Of a DNA stretch of 64,000 bases, positions 1 through 10,584 are shown piece after piece; position 1 is the first letter of the stretch, and the number at the start of each line of letters is the position of its first letter. The stretch spans positions 5,084,001 through 5,148,000 of the forward strand of contig JAHREC010000009.1 of assembly GCA_020081605.1 (NCBI GenBank). Direction: 5' to 3'. Below the pieces are notes generated by a model, which ran no database searches, was not told the DNA's origin, and worked only from the letters and a program-made list of their open reading frames with translations. Origin of the DNA: Albifimbria verrucaria. Taxonomy: Eukaryota > Ascomycota > Sordariomycetes > Hypocreales > Stachybotryaceae. A program made the translations under genes and the position numbers.

Positions 1-1016
1 TTGATGTTGTTAAGGCTTTCCTTGACATAGGCGAGTTTCAAGTTGCCGACTTTTTGTTTCCATACATAAATAACCAGCCAAGTAATACAGACGATTGGGT
101 GGTCAGTCTTGAGCCGAAGATAGATCGCCTCACCCGCCACAATATAGGAATTCTGGAATTCCTCATAAGGAACTGCCCTCCTAACTTGGGGGATGCGGTG
201 CCTAAGATGGAAGGATCTTATTATTGATTTTTTCACAGCCCAGTTATCGTCCTCGATTGTGTTATCACGTTCCTCATGCAACACGCAGAGGAAGGGTTGA
301 CAAAGTCCGTCGATGGATGCAATAACTTAATGGGATTGCTCAAACACTTACATCCATCATTTACTTGAAAATGAGGGGATAGATGAACACGACCTCAACT
401 CGGCAGTGGCGTTGCTTCTCGAGATTGGAGTAGACCTCAATGCTCAAAATCGTAATGGCCAAACAACATTGCACCACGTTGCAAAGCGCCTGAAGAATTC
501 TCATCGCAACCGCCAAAACATGCCAAAAAGCACGAAGAATTAACACGCGGATTTAACAAGATCGGCGCTCTTCTACACCGCGGGGCACTCAGAAATAACC
601 GCGATAAAGCCAACATGACACCTCATGATATCCTTGAAGAAGAGGAAGGAATGGAAAACATGATAGGTAAGTTTACTAAGACGTGAATGTTCATGCCACC
701 TAGCACATTGAAGTTGCTAATGTGAGTGGACACTACAGGAGCGTCTTTCTCCATGCCCACACCAGTTATGTGGGGTAAGCCCGGATATGGAAGCCCCGAA
801 AGACTTCCTATAAGTCACCCGTACACGAAGTCGGAACAGGACGACATGATAAGGGATATTGGTTATCTTAAAGAGTATACTCATTTCAATGAGCCCTCCA
901 TTATCAAGTCCGATGAGACGACGGAAGATGCTGACCTTTATGTTGCCGAGTCTGAGGCACTCTTCAACGCTGCCTTGGAGAAACTGTCCCTTCTAGAGAG
1001 CGAGGAAGGAAAATGA
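1..1016 (+). pseudogene. Degenerate ankyrin-repeat protein, 3' part (5' end outside window)
   Basis: Three reading-frame pieces run in order along the plus strand and match, block by block, the ankyrin protein encoded on the minus strand at 10585-12572. Bases 3-226 encode a block beginning DVVKAFLD and ending in a stop. Bases about 225-360 keep a short block with SVDGCNNLMGLL. Bases 361-543 hold a canonical ankyrin block (LNAQNRNGQTTLHHVAKRL). The frame then drops by one in the A5 run at 525-529 and continues as GALLHRGALRNNRD. An intron at 667-738 (GTAAGT, branch CTAAT, ACAG) joins in frame to a final exon ending at 1016. Relative to the paralogue, a block between the second and third pieces is missing, so this copy is probably a true relic rather than only a base-calling casualty. 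Ankyrin repeats bind proteins; the partner is unknown. Confidence 0.6.
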
Positions 1017-2319
1017 CGGAGTTAAAGTTTATGGAATAAGACGTTCATTCATTGCTATATCATGCGCTGATTAAGACTGGATGTGATTCTGTGTCTCACT
1101 CACAGTTCAATCATTCGTAACAGGCAAGGCAGACCAGGATAGTGGGGCAATGACGTAGACAGCTCTTTCCCTACTGTGCACTTGAAGACTATCAGAATCC
1201 AGTATCTGTGCCACATTAGGAATTAATATATTCGTTCACGGCTTACCGGATGATATTGTAGCCTCCAAGTGATCCGAAATACATTTTATTGAGCTTGGCT
1301 AGACTTCGAGGGCTACAACTAGTCAACAGGTAGATGAGGAAAACAAAAATTCATCTTCTTGACGACAAAGTATCTATAGACGGATATGTGCATGCTTTAG
1401 GATCAAGTGAAAACAACGCGAGGGCAAAAATCTGTCAGAGCCGCAATCGCTCCCGCAAGAGTCGAGTTCGATGTGTGGTCAAGGCTTGGGAATTCGGCCC
1501 AAGAGTGCCCATAAAAAGAGGATCACGGATAAGATTATTGTCAATGAGCCAGCCATCAGATGCCGCTTCGCCGTTCCACACTACTAGAGGCACTAAAGAG
1601 ACTGACTAACGTCAGATATTAGTTCCATTAGCTTCTAAAAATTAGTCTCCTCTAGAATGTAGCGTCACATTCTGGTTTTACGAGGCAGCCAAGTGCTTCG
1701 AAGGCAAAGGCTACCGTAGTAATCTATCACACCTATGTGGTAGGCTAACGGCAAACCGCCTCAAACCCCTCTTTGAAGCGACAAGGCTGTGATTATTATG
1801 CTCATTTTAGAAGGAGTTACTTTCCACTTCAGCCTCGAACATGTATTGGCCAGGGAAGAAGCAGGGAGTTGCAATGCTCCAGATTTTATTACGAGACTGA
1901 GACGACTCCACGGTGATTTTGCCCCATATGGATGGTGATAGGCTAGCTGACAGCAGCGGCTCCACGGCCCATTAAGGCATATTTCCCCATTAAGAAGCAA
2001 TGCTAATTTAAGAAACAAGTCCAGTCTTACAGGCTATGAGTTGAATGTGGAATATTGCAACACTGGAGATAGCCTGGCTGTGAGAACTTTTGATTGCCAA
2101 AGGGCATTTCTTGAATATAAATATGTATTGCGCCTGCCAAGAAGCAGCTTTCCTTTCATCTTCAGTTCCTCAAGTTTTCAAGTTCTTTCTTTCTCTCCTT
2201 TCGTCATTCTCTCATCTACTTCTATTCTTCACACTCTTTAACCTGCTTTTACAAGCTGTTTTTATTTCGGCAGAGCCAAGATAAATACAATACTTTCGGC
2301 TTCATTCACATCATTCAAA
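1017..2319. other. Intergenic; promoter region of the secreted protein at 2320
   Basis: No convincing gene is visible. A 91-codon open frame at 1334-1609 has basic, serine-rich, non-domain composition and is probably chance. The right end holds a TATAAATA box and a pyrimidine-rich tract leading to the next gene. Confidence 0.5.
2116..2123 (+). promoter_or_regulatory. TATA box (TATAAATA)
   Basis: TATAAATA lies about 200 bp upstream of the ATG at 2320. It is followed by a T/C-rich tract at about 2150-2235, the usual core-promoter layout of strongly expressed fungal genes. The same octamer occurs upstream of the gene at 57800-58661. Confidence 0.45.
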
Positions 2320-2928
2320 ATGCAAATCGCCAAGAACGCGCTTCTTCTGTCCATGCTGCTTCTCGGAGCATCGGCGGCTCCCGAATTAGCCGCCCTGGTG
2401 GCAGACCCCTTCCAGGCCCCCAGCAACGACACTCCTAGCAACCCTCCCAGCGATACTCCCAGCAACTCTCCCAGCACTCCTCCAAGCAACCCTCCAAGCG
2501 TCCCTGACGTGCCCAGCGTCCCAACTACTCAGCGACCTTCGGGTTCCATCAGCACTGGCGGAGAGAACACTACACCGCCCACCGTTTCTGGTGGCAGGTT
2601 GCAGACAACTCCTCAAACCTCCAAGGTCGAAGGTGTTGAGCTGGCTATTGAAGGCATTTCCACTGCCGTGGATATCACCAACCTCGGTATTTCGGTTGCC
2701 CAGCTGCAGCAGAGTGCTGATCTGAGGAGCTGCATCGCCAACATGCCTGCCTGTTGCCACGAGATTCAGATTGGCGGCACCGATGGCAACTACTGCTCGC
2801 AGGCAGGCGTTAGTGCGGGTTTGAACACTGGAACTGCCTGTGCATTCACTGGCATGGCAGATGCTGACTACGTCGACTACGCAGCGCGTGCCTGCGCTGC
2901 AGCCTTCCCCATGGGTAGTGCTAGCTAG
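2320..2928 (+). CDS. Small secreted protein with Pro/Ser/Asn-rich linker and cysteine C-terminal domain
   Basis: The uninterrupted 202-residue frame starts at an ATG in AAAATGCAA context. Residues 1-20 form a classical signal peptide ending in GASAAP. Residues about 31-75 are a low-complexity linker of PSNxPPS-type repeats, probably O-glycosylated. The C-terminal about 95 residues form a compact domain with cysteines at LRSCIANMPACCHEI, NYCSQAG, TACAFTG and RACAAAF, suggesting disulfides. No enzyme motif is seen. Such small secreted fungal proteins are often cell-wall or effector-like, but I do not recognise a named family. Unlike most genes here it has no frameshift. A long antisense open frame (2386-3129) is a shadow. 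Confidence 0.8.
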   Translation: MQIAKNALLLSMLLLGASAAPELAALVADPFQAPSNDTPSNPPSDTPSNSPSTPPSNPPSVPDVPSVPTTQRPSGSISTGGENTTPPTVSGGRLQTTPQTSKVEGVELAIEGISTAVDITNLGISVAQLQQSADLRSCIANMPACCHEIQIGGTDGNYCSQAGVSAGLNTGTACAFTGMADADYVDYAARACAAAFPMGSAS

Positions 2929-3392
2929 TCTGGTCTCCGCATGAGACTTCGAGTCATGGAATACGGTGCTAAGACCAACTATGGATGATGTTAAAGCTCG
3001 AAAGAATGAAAAAGAAAAAAAATAGAAAACATAAAAAGCATTGAGTAAGCAGTGCCTTTGGATGGGTCTCTTGGACAGAAACCAGCTCGAGGCGCCAGCT
3101 GACTGCTGATACAAACAAGCTTGGGCCAAGTTAGAAACCTAGTACAATTGATCTGTTGCTCACAATAACACCTGACCTTGACTAGCCTATGTATTCTGTG
3201 ATGATTTGCAGTATAACACGTAGAGTCGTATTTGTAGGGATTTCAGGGTCTAATAGCCACTATACGCGATAGCGCAACAAAAACAATCATTACAGCTCCC
3301 TCAAAATTGTAGCAAATTTTGATGGTGGAGGTTTAATTCATGGCAAAAAGCTAACGCATATATGCAGCTAATCATCTGTTCATAACTCATGC
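2929..3392. other. Convergent intergenic spacer
   Basis: This lies between the plus-strand secreted protein and the minus-strand methyltransferase. It contains A-rich tracts at about 3005-3045, consistent with 3' ends. Nothing else is seen. Confidence 0.5.
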
Positions 3393-4773
3393 TCACTGCC
3401 TCAGAATCGCCTCCACTATACCATCAGCATCTTCTTGCATAGGCAGCCATACCTTCACAACTTCAAAGCCAGCGATCCTCAAAAGCTCGCACCATTGGGT
3501 TTCCGTTCTCTCTAACCCAGCCTTGAAAGCCATCATAGTCATGTCAAGCATGGCATGAAACGTTGACGCTCCTTTCTGAGGGACTATCATTTCGTGTATA
3601 AGCAGCTTTGAATAGTTGGGTTTCATCCCCACTTTGACGTGCTCTAAGATTTCCAAGCACTTCTCATCGGACCAGTCGTGTAGAATATGGTGGAAGAAGT
3701 AGACCCTAGCTCCTAATCATATAGATTAGCTCCCACGCCAATCAATTGTTCATACCAACAGACAAGGCTGTACTTACCCTTTATAGGCTGATCCGTGAAG
3801 AAGTCATATGCCATGAGCTGAATGGCTGGATCAAGATCATGGAGATTACTAGTCACCGCTGCCAGGTCTTGGAGCACCAAACCACCATGGTTGGGGTGTT
3901 TTTCATGGAAGGCAAGGAGATCATGACCTTTACCAGCACCAACATCGACAAGTAAACTGGAGCCGGGCTCTGCTCCATCCAAAATTTGTTCCTGTACTGG
4001 GTACCAATCAACCCAATAGTTTCTGGCCCCATGGTGTTGCCCATGAATATATTGAAGTCCTTGAGAATCTGAGGAATGCTACTAAAGAGCTCGAAAGCGG
4101 TCATCTTCGTCTGGAATGCAAACTGCATGAGGCCGTCTTGTGGGTTAGTTGGACAGCGATAGCCATACTCCCTCAGATACTTTGGTGCCTTCTGCGCAGC
4201 CCCAACTACCATTTCTCCACTTGAACATCAGGGTTATTAGCAACGGTTGCGTATGGATAGCGCATCCCGAGAGAAGTCACTCACATCATTCGGTGCCCTG
4301 CGGCAATCCCTTCCGTTGCCATAGCATGAGTAATGGGGTTCGCGCCCCATTGTCTTTCACCAACCTCTTCGACAAATCCGATGGCTGATAGAGGCCTCAA
4401 GACTCTGACTAATGAATTCTCAGAGGGTTTGTATCTACAGGGAAAACTCTCCAATGTTTAAGTTAGACATGACTTACTGATGAGGAGTTCTTCCCCGCCG
4501 GATAGCGTAGCAAGTTCGTTTGAGGACAGAGCATTTCCTTGGTTAGCAATCAATTTGAAAGACCAAGATCAATGGCAATTCTAGCAGCAACTGCAATAAA
4601 TGGGGAAAAGCTAAGTCAACAGCCGTATTGGCTGGGTGGGCCAGACTGAGGGTCAGACGTCTGCTAAGTTGTAGGGCGTGGTTCATGGCATCCTGGTCGG
4701 TGCCAGTAGCGATCCTTTCTTGCAAGTCACTGAGTTGCTGAATCAACGATACCGCGTGTTGTGGAATAGCCAT
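3393..4773 (-). CDS. SAM-dependent O-methyltransferase (COMT-like, fungal secondary-metabolite type)
   Basis: This would transfer a methyl group from S-adenosylmethionine to a hydroxyl of a small aromatic or polyketide substrate in the cytosol. Visible motifs, in order: an N-terminal winged-helix dimerisation region; NYWVDWYPVQEQ; the SAM-binding loop VDVGAGKGHD; and the catalytic-histidine segment HHILHDWSDEKC near the C-terminus. Three introns fit: 4409-4477, 4220-4284 and 3713-3777, each GT..AG with a CTAAC/CTAAT-like branch. The start is ATGGCTATTCC at 4773. Three net -1 frame breaks interrupt the frame, near 4600 (CCCC), 4556 (TTT) and 4030 (GGGG, on the gene strand); otherwise the homology is continuous. 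Either these are base-calling errors or the gene is dead. The substrate cannot be told; no synthase is adjacent. Confidence 0.8.
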
Positions 4774-5874
4774 TTTACAAAGATTAGGCAGCCAAAGGAT
4801 TGATAGATGTATACGAAGATGACAAGAAGAAGCCGACTTGTCAAAGTTTTGGAAATTGCATCAGAACATTGAAGTGGATTCAACTTGGTCCAGACCAACA
4901 TCTACTCAAGTCGCTTTTTGTCTGTTGGTTCCCTCTCTTGCCACAGCAAGCCCAAAACCCCGCATATGTTGCAGCTAACAATCATTGTTGGCCGCAGTTC
5001 AATAATCTTTACAATGCGTGAATTGAAATCTTTTGATTCTCATAAATGTGTTGGTTCATAAGAACTCCAAACGGTGCAGCACGTGATAATATCATTTAAC
5101 CGAGGGATATATATAGAACTGAGCGAGCGAAGAGAGGAGTATGACATCCTTTGAGGCCTTGGAAATGCCCAATTTACATGTGGTTTTTCTCGTCATTAAT
5201 TTGTTTGGCTTTCTCAGTTTTCATGAACTTGGCCATGGTTACTCAATTCAACTCGAATTACTGATATTGGGCCGAACGCCGTGAGGAAAGAGAGGTGTCA
5301 GTCCGCCACCAGCTACACAGTGGCTATAGTATGAAAAATGCACTATTATACCTGTAGAATTATAATAAGGATAAAGGCATATATTGGAATCCACCATGAC
5401 TTTGTATCTGGGCGGACTACGGATGTGTCACTCAGATCCAGTTACCATTGCAGATCTCCGCCGATCACTGTGCCCCTCAATGTCTGACATGCGATATTGA
5501 TCCGTATGAGAAGGATGCGGTCGTACTCAGTGTAAACCCCACATGACAGGTGACTCTCCCCAGTCCTAACAAAGGAGGTCTTATGACACAAAATGGTACA
5601 TTACAATCTTGTTTTATCGCCCACAAAGTCCACAGGTGGTGATATAATCCGTCACATTACTTCTGGAACTTCCTATTTAGATATTATAATGCTCAAGAGT
5701 TGTGTTTGATGCTACTGCGGGGATACGAATGTGGAATGCTATGTAATGATCACCTTGGCAACAGTTCAAAGATTGTTAATAAAAATCTGGTTCAATACCA
5801 TGCTGGCTTCCAGTAGCCTTTTGTTGGTATAATTTTGGACAATATTTAGAGTCAACTCCTGGTCGATACTTACC
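4774..5874. other. Divergent promoter region between methyltransferase and GH43 gene
   Basis: An AT-rich spacer of about 1.1 kb. On the minus strand a TATATATA stretch near 5107-5114 lies about 340 bp from the methyltransferase start. No coding region is supported. Possible co-regulation of the two divergent genes is inference. Confidence 0.4.
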
Positions 5875-7416
5875 ATGACCGTTACCGACCTTCTGACGGG
5901 ATTCTCGGCGTGTGCGCAACACATGACGTTGGGCTGTTTGATCTTGAGTCTGATCATACAGGGAGCAGTTACCTCCCTCAGTGTCCCTCGTGAAGGCGCC
6001 ATCCCTGATTTTACCACTTCTGAAGCGGGAAATCCATTCATAGAGGGTTGGTACGCTGATCCAGATACGGCATTCTATAACAACGAGTACTGGATCTTTC
6101 CTACGTCCTCATACCCATATGAACAGCAAACCTACCTCGACGCATTCTCTAGCCCCGATCTCATCAACTGGACGAAGCATCCAAACATCTTAACGAACAA
6201 AACCGTCACATGGATAGACGGTGCTTTGTGGGCACCAGCAGCTGTTGCTCGCAATGGAAAGTATTATTTGTATTTCGGTGCAAATGATCAACAACGAGAT
6301 GAAGTAGAGGCGGGAATAATTGGAGGCATCGGAGTAGCAATAGCAGATAAGCCCGAGGGCCCATACATCGATGCACTCGGCAAGCCCTTAATTGGAGAAT
6401 TCTACAATGGAGCTCAACCGATCGACCAGGACGTCTTCATTGACGATGACGGGCAGGCCTATATGTATTACGGCGGCCACGGACATGCTAATGTGGCTAA
6501 ACTCAACGACGACATGGTATCATTCGGCACATTTGATGATGGAACGACCTTCAAGGAAATCACACCACAGAACTACGTTGAGGGCCCCAGATGTTCAAAC
6601 GAAACGGCATTTATTATCTCATGTGGTCAGAGGGAGTGTGGACAGGTCCGAATTATTTTGTATCATACGCCATGTCGAATAATCCTTTGGGGCCCTTCGT
6701 CCGCATTGCTAGAATCTTGCAACAAGACAGCGCTGTGGCTAGGGGCAGCGGACACAACGGCGTCATCAATGTTCCTGGAACCGATATATGGTACATCACG
6801 TATCATAGACGTCCACTCAGTGAAACGGACGGTAATCATCGTGTTACATGCTATGATAGAATGTATTTTGATGAATACGGCTTGATCCAAAACATCAATA
6901 TGCTGGTCAAGGACAATTTTTCTGATGGAAAAATGATTGCTTGGAAAGTCTCGGGGAGGAGCCTGGTCTGTTCAGGATCAGAAGCTGAAAGGTTCCGGCA
7001 GCACAACGCGCTCGCTTGCGATGCTGGATACGAATTTCTCGGATGTGGTATTCGACGCAATAGTCTCGTCGTCCGACTTTTCGACTTCTATACCCGCTCT
7101 TATATTCAGAGCATCCAATCTTGATGGGACTGGCAGCTACTATTGGGTGCGCCTGCGCTCTGATCGTATTGAAGTTGGCATTACAGCCCTCGGGTTCGAT
7201 GAGATTTTGGGCACAAGCAGTAAGACATTTGAAGCTGGCGTCGAGTACCATATCAGGATCGTCGCAATTGGAACTCTTATCAGTGTATTTGTAGACAACA
7301 TGAATGCTGCTGCAGTCGCAGTAGTGGATCAAGGGCTTCGCACAGGCGCCAATGGGGTAGGTGTGGACGGAGTCGGAGAGTCATACTTTGACAATGTTTC
7401 AGTGGCACGACCATAG
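5875..7416 (+). CDS. Secreted family 43 glycoside hydrolase with C-terminal beta-sandwich domain
   Basis: A predicted extracellular inverting glycosidase acting on arabinan, xylan or related plant or fungal wall sugars. A second ATG at 5923 begins a clean signal peptide (MTLGCLILSLII) and may be the real start. GH43 landmarks are WYADPDTAFYNNEYW (catalytic base Asp), WAPAAVARNGKYYLYFG, the internal QDVFIDDDGQAYMYYGG (pKa-modulating Asp) and EGP (general acid Glu). The C-terminal about 160 residues (about 6937-7413) look like a LamG/DUF1080-like sandwich (YYWVRLRSDRIEVG; ending FDNVSVARP). The frame shifts by -1 in the CCCC at about 6585 and by a net +1 near 6957; between them the family pattern is unbroken. 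Exact GH43 subfamily and substrate are undetermined. Confidence 0.8.
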
Positions 7417-8430
7417 TTTTGGAAGACTTGGAGTGGATATGGAGTCATTTTTTGTTGGCCGTGTGCTTATAGTCGAGATCATGCTACGCCCATATCCTAA
7501 CACGTTGCGATCAAGAACAGAGAGAGAGTCACAGAATATGTGCATACCTTGTCAAGTAATGCAATGATCTCACAACTTCTTTCAGCCAACTCAAGAAAAT
7601 GATATCATAGTAGGAGTCCAATGATGAAGTATGCTTTAATTCAGTAAATGGCTGCCTTAAGTGGTGATACTCCAGCATCTGTTGTGCCGAAGTCTCAGGG
7701 CAAGCTTTAAAATGTCGTGAAAATGAAGCAAATGAAGTCTCTAATGCAGTTCAAAATAATATTATCATGACGTATTCTCTTCGCTAACATCATGATCGAA
7801 CAGATGAATCACTATTTTGCCAAGTAAGTTCGGTCGACTGTCAATCAGATAGAAGAGCGACGGAAAGCAAGCTTAATCGACCCCAGGTTGCTGCATGGAT
7901 CTCAGCCTAAAGAAACGTCAGATGGGGTGATGGGCACCACACTCACCTGCGCCAAGACTTGCTTGATTGGAGCTTCTGGTCAAATTTTTCTCGGAGGTGG
8001 CCGCTTACTCTCCTCACAGTCGACTCAGGGCATCCGGTCCGCGAGCCTAGGCCACAGACCCTGGTTGCTAACCAGCCCTGCGCGAGTTCCAGGCTCTCGG
8101 AATAGGCCGGGCATGCAGAAATTGTCTAGCAGGCTATTCGTTCAGTGCAACAGTACCGGTCTCGTTCCTGTGCAGTGCCACAGTATCGAGCCACTGCCCC
8201 TGGACGATGCATCACCATCTCAATAGTCACAGCTCAACGAGCGGTCAGCCGCGTGATGTGACCAAAGCAACCAAAAACGATGGCAATATGGGCTTCTTCA
8301 TAAATAGTGAAAGGAGTCACTGAGTTGCAACCCCATTTCTTCACCAGCAGACAATCAAGCCAGCTACAGTTACTCATCAAGACTAGACCACACACAAAGA
8401 AGGTCGGTCTCTGGCCCCCAAATCCTCACA
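7417..8430. other. Intergenic; promoter of aquaglyceroporin gene
   Basis: No supported gene. A 112-codon open frame at 7888-8226 has no domain-like composition. The last 30 bp before 8431 end in CTCACAATG, a typical fungal start context. Confidence 0.4.
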
Positions 8431-9485
8431 ATGCCTTCCATTCAATCTATGGCAATGCCCTGCAACCCACCGCAGACACATCAGCATACATCCATTTTAC
8501 ATCCAGACCAGTGGATTGCCGCACACTGGCACAGTTCAAGGACACCCAGCCTGCACACCCCGAACCATTGCATATTTCATCCACAAGCCACCATAACGAG
8601 AAATGCAAGCCAGTAAATCGCCCTATCTCACGAAGACGCCTTGTTTTCGAGCACGCACGTCCATCTTGGCTACGAGAGTGCGTTGCAGAGGCTACAGGCG
8701 TATTCTGCTTCGTATTTTGCGGCATATCTTCCATTGCTAGTTACACCCTTCACCAGGAAGACAGGCTTGGTGTCGCAGCCTTCGGCAGCATATTGCAAAT
8801 TGGCTTTGCCTTTGCGTTTGGCGTTGCCCTTGCAATCATCACCTGCGCGCCTGTGTCTGGTGGCCACTTCAACCCAGCCATCACCCTTGCCATGGCCTTT
8901 TGGCAAAATTTCCCATGGCGGAAGGTTCCATATTACATATTCAGCCAAATACTTGGCGCCTTCTTAGCAGGCATGTTAGTCATGGCCATGTACTGGGAGA
9001 AGGTGTGGGATGTAAGCGCTGTGTTCATCGAGGCTGGAAGGCCACTTGTTGGTGGCGGCGCTCCCGCCTCTATTCTCTGCCCAATGCCGCACGAATGGCA
9101 GAGTTTCGCCTACTTGTTTTTGAACGAGTTTTTCGCCGATTTCTTTATTGGAATTGCCATCTGGGCCGCTCTAGACCCGACGAACCCATTTGTGAAACCA
9201 GCCGCCATACCGTTCATAATTGGCTTTGCCTACGCTGCCATGATCTGGGGTTTCGGAAGCCTTACTCTCAGCACCAATTTGGCCAGGGATTTAGGTCCCC
9301 GCATTGTTGCCGCAATTTTCTTTGGTTCAGAGGCGTTTACGCACAAGAGTTACGCACCAATTGGGATGTTGGTCAACATACCGGCAACCCTACTTGCCAC
9401 GGCATACTATGAATTGTGGATGCGAGATAGCCTCCTAACGCTTAGAAGAGGGCACGCTTCTTTGAACGACGACGAAGCCGTGTGA
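8431..9485 (+). CDS. Aquaglyceroporin (MIP family)
   Basis: A plasma-membrane channel for water, glycerol or other small polyols. Six membrane spans follow a soluble N-terminal tail. The first half carries the canonical pore motif in GGHFNPAIT. The second half has TNLARDLGPR, so the second NPA box reads NLA, a variation known in fungal Yfl054c-like aquaglyceroporins. The span-3/loop-C region between them (SQILGAFLAG) is normal. The reading frame holding the channel has no ATG upstream of the first span; the only good start is ATG 8431, one frame away. A single missing base, probably in the CCC run near 8460, would join them, matching the pattern elsewhere in the window. After that point the frame runs unbroken to TGA at 9485 with no intron. 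Confidence 0.85.
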
Positions 9486-10584
9486 GAAATGGTTCTCTTC
9501 CTTTCCCCTACTTCAAATTTAATTACCAGTAATTAGATATCCATCAGCATGGGCGAGATAACGAATAGTAATTTCATTGGGATTGTATTTAGATGTTTAT
9601 AGTCAACTCAGCTAAAATGGTGTTATTAATTCACAGAGAAATATCCACCATCTCATTTGGGAAATTTGGAATAATAGAAATGACTTTTGATTTCCACCTC
9701 TTGCTTATATGTTGGCTACTTGGGTAGTTAATGTACAGATTGACTTGAACATAGATGATTGATTGTGAACTAATATTTAAATTGCGTATCATGAGCTTGG
9801 TGAGTTTTCGACTAGTCCCTTATCGAAGGGTTTCAAGAACCTAGAGTTTGGTAGCAATTCCAAGATGAACTACTATGTTCATAACATATTAGGCTATTGG
9901 TGAAATCAACCCACAGACAAAGAACTTCGGTCTACTTGATTGAATAAACTCTAAGAAAGGACCTGGGTACAATATTGTTCGTGAGAGCAGAGTTGCCTCA
10001 TTTTCTCTACTTCATGTCAACTTATTCTTGGGCAGGTTCACCAAGATATGTTGCTTCTCTTACGCCTCAAAGCTGCACAGAATAAGAGAATGGTTTAGCG
10101 TCATTACGGAGACATTCTCCTGCAAGACGTTGAGTGAAAATTTCCTATCTTTCAATATTTAAAGTACTCGGACGCGTAGGAACTTAGATAGTAGAAAGGG
10201 AAATAACTACTTTTTGGTACGCTTTTCTGAAAATGAACGTTTATTTCTACATAAACGAACCAACTCAAAACTTCGTAGCTCTTTCCATGCCGGGTTATTT
10301 CGATGCCGCATTGAAAGACAGCAATCGAGCCATAGCACTAGTAATGAAGTCAACAACATCCCCTTCTGTCTTTGCATAGAACTCCTGAGATCGTTTTTCT
10401 GGTGGGGAAAATCCATATCAAAAACACTGGCTCGATGTCGAGTTTGGTTATCTGTTCAGCAGACTTGTCGAGCCGTATCTTATCCATCGCTTTTTGGACC
10501 ATAAGGACACCACTATCTCCCGCAGCTTGGCGCCGTGGATGATGAAAGTCGACCGCTAGGCTACAGTGCGAGAATGGGTCACAT
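9486..10584. other. AT-rich intergenic stretch
   Basis: About 1.1 kb containing the 3' ends of the convergent aquaglyceroporin and ankyrin genes. Two overlapping antisense open frames at about 10210-10500 look like chance. Nothing else is seen. Confidence 0.4.

Noticed and set aside
2386..3129. 247-codon minus-strand frame over the secreted protein gene
   Set aside because: It is antisense to a clear signal-peptide protein, low-complexity in the middle and without domain content.
3393..4773. Calling the methyltransferase a pseudogene because of three frame breaks
   Set aside because: The same type of net -1 break affects conserved genes across the window, so sequence error is the better explanation until tested.
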